Shown piece by piece: positions 5,694 through 7,050 of a DNA stretch of 7,050 nt. The stretch's first letter is position 1, and every line of letters starts with the position of its first letter. Under the pieces are notes generated by a model that was not told where the DNA came from, ran no database searches, and saw only the letters and a list, made by a program, of their open reading frames with translations. Made by a program: the position numbers and the translations under genes. This DNA comes from Actinomycetota bacterium (GTDB lineage: Bacteria; Actinomycetota; Acidimicrobiia; Acidimicrobiales; Ilumatobacteraceae). Location: NCBI GenBank assembly GCA_005788205.1, contig SXYT01000031.1, positions 1-7,050 on the forward strand, in the 5' to 3' direction.

Positions 5694-7049
5694 CTACTGG
5701 CCCTCGGGGATCCAGTTGCCGTGGAACCCGTTCGGCACGCGCACCGGCAGGTGCACGACCGCCACGGGATCGTCGGTGATCGCCCGCGCGTCGAACACGG
5801 CGAGGTCCGACGTCATCGTGTCGTTGTCCAGGCGCAGCGCCATCACCCAGCCGTCGTCCTCGGCCGTGCCGCCGTCGCGGGGCACGAAGACCGGCTCGCC
5901 GTAGCCGTAGCGGGGCTGGTCCGTGCGCGCCTCGTTCGTGCCGCGTTCGAGGTCGGTCTTTATGAGCGTGTCCTGGGTGAAACCGCGGCCGACCCCGGCG
6001 GTGTAGCCGTAGCGGTACGGCAGGCCGAGCAGGGCCTCGTTGTGGCGCGGGAACTCCTGGCCGCGATCGTCGATGCGCTGGTGGGAGGACTTTCCCGTGA
6101 CCGGGTTCAGCCTCCAGCGGTCGAGCGTGGAGGTGCCCTCGCTCGGGCCGCGGCGCTCCTTGTCGAACATCCTCGGGTGGCGCACCGCGTCGAACACGAC
6201 CTCGTCGCCGTCGTCGTAGGCATTCATCGGGTGGAAGATGTAGCAGGGGTCAATGGACACCCACTTCACGTCCTCTGCGTTGCCCTCGCGCGGGAGGAGG
6301 CCGATGCGCGCCTCGTAGTCAGGATTCCAGAAGTACGGCAGGCCGGCGCCGGACATCGCCGCCTCCAGGTTGAACACGCACGGGAGGTCGAGCACGAGCA
6401 CGTACTTCTCCGTGATCGCGACGTCATGCACCATCGGTCCCCCCGGCAGGGGGATGTCCACGGTGCGGCGCACGCGACCGTCGGTGCCCACCACCACGTA
6501 CTGCAGCTGGTTGCCCCAGCCCCACCAGTACGTCATCGTGTGCAGCTCGCCCGTGCGCGGGTCGCGCTTCGGGTGGGCACTGAACGCGTGCGGCAGGGTG
6601 CCGCCGAAAGAAGAGATGCGAACGGTGTCGAGGTCATGCGACAGCTCGATCGGCGGGGCGCCGGCCTCCACGATCGCGTACGTCTTTCCGGCATGCCCGA
6701 TGACGTTGGTGTTGGCGGCGAACTGCTGGTGGTCGGCCGGCCAGTCGGACTCCGGCCGGGGCTCGCCGAGCAGGTCCGCCACGTCGTTGTTGCGCACCCA
6801 ACGGTTGCGGTACCACTCCGCCCTGCCGTCACGGATGCGGATGCCGTGCACCATCCCGTGGCCGCTGAACCAGTGGTACTTCGCCTCGTTCACGGGCCCG
6901 AGCGGGTTGGGCCCGTTGCGCAGGTAGCGCCCGTCGAACTCGGCGGGGAGAGTGCCGGTGACGCGGAGGTCAAAGGCGGTGGTCTCCACGTCCACCGGGG
7001 CGAGGTTGCCACGGAGGAACGGGTTCGGCTTGTTCTCGATGGTGGTCAT
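5694..7049 (-). CDS. Carotenoid oxygenase (RPE65/CCD family)
   Basis: Complete at 451 residues, a normal bacterial length for this family of non-heme iron enzymes that oxidatively cleave a double bond in carotenoids, apocarotenoids or stilbenoids. The N-terminus has the family signature DGRYLRNGPNP (39-49) and HWFSGHGMVHGI (59-70). All four iron-binding His are visible: H159 (FSAHPKRD), H208 (GPMVHDVAI), H273 (IFHPMNAYDD) and H443 (NGFHGNWIPEG). The second-shell Glu of GEPVFVPR (E385) is also present, so the active site appears intact. The ATG at 7049 begins MTTIENKPNPFLRGN, a plausible first strand; the upstream region lies outside the window. The stop abuts the GTG of the secreted propeller protein, so the two are probably co-transcribed. 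No carotenoid biosynthesis genes are in view, so the substrate is open; lignostilbene-type cleavage is an alternative. Confidence 0.92.
   Translation of the reverse strand: MTTIENKPNPFLRGNLAPVDVETTAFDLRVTGTLPAEFDGRYLRNGPNPLGPVNEAKYHWFSGHGMVHGIRIRDGRAEWYRNRWVRNNDVADLLGEPRPESDWPADHQQFAANTNVIGHAGKTYAIVEAGAPPIELSHDLDTVRISSFGGTLPHAFSAHPKRDPRTGELHTMTYWWGWGNQLQYVVVGTDGRVRRTVDIPLPGGPMVHDVAITEKYVLVLDLPCVFNLEAAMSGAGLPYFWNPDYEARIGLLPREGNAEDVKWVSIDPCYIFHPMNAYDDGDEVVFDAVRHPRMFDKERRGPSEGTSTLDRWRLNPVTGKSSHQRIDDRGQEFPRHNEALLGLPYRYGYTAGVGRGFTQDTLIKTDLERGTNEARTDQPRYGYGEPVFVPRDGGTAEDDGWVMALRLDNDTMTSDLAVFDARAITDDPVAVVHLPVRVPNGFHGNWIPEGQ
5701..5705 (-). promoter_or_regulatory. Ribosome binding site GAGGG for the secreted-protein gene
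   Basis: GAGGG on the minus strand, inside the last codons of the carotenoid oxygenase gene, 7 nt before GTG at 5693. It supports the GTG start, which directly abuts the TAG stop (5696-5694) of the upstream gene. Confidence 0.65.
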
Positions 7050-7050
7050 T

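Overview
The window is GC-rich bacterial DNA, almost entirely coding, with a strong preference for G or C at third codon positions. The gene content (acyl-CoA dehydrogenase followed by a hotdog-fold enzyme, a carotenoid oxygenase, and a secreted protein with a poly-threonine linker) and the GTG start point to an actinobacterium. The poly-Thr linker beside beta-propeller repeats is reminiscent of Acidimicrobiia, but that placement is a guess. There is no rRNA, tRNA, CRISPR array, transposase or integrase, and no gene-free stretch longer than about 20 bp.

Layout. (1) 1-1705, plus strand: the 3' part of an acyl-CoA dehydrogenase gene, then, 1 nt after its stop, a MaoC/hotdog-like protein. They look like an operon for acyl-CoA oxidation and hydration. 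(2) 1707-3688: a compact insert with two minus-strand membrane-protein genes, overlapping by ATGA (a glycine-rich protein and a DUF4386-like protein), divergent from a plus-strand TetR-family regulator. The two start codons are only 17 bp apart, and an imperfect palindrome fills that gap. Both directions have extended promoter signals placed as expected for leaderless transcripts. (3) 3684-7049, minus strand: a complete carotenoid oxygenase gene, followed with no spacer (TAG then GTG) by a gene for a 669-residue secreted protein made of propeller repeats, a Cys/Trp-containing region, a Thr10 linker and a basic tail.

The most notable observation is that the middle region looks like an inserted cassette. 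It is bracketed by a 17-bp direct repeat (16/17 identical, with a perfect 13-bp core). The left copy is the 3' end of the hotdog gene, and the right copy covers the 3' end of the secreted-protein gene. Codon use inside the insert is visibly different: about one third of early tetR codons end in A or T, against none of the first 60 visible acyl-CoA dehydrogenase codons. Removing the insert in silico leaves both flanking reading frames open and the secreted protein the same length. No mobility gene is present, so the mechanism is unknown.

Functionally, the outer genes are ordinary lipid and carotenoid-type metabolism. The insert is a self-contained regulator plus membrane-protein module, probably autoregulated by TetR binding at the shared divergent promoter; its ligand and the function of the membrane proteins cannot be read from the sequence.
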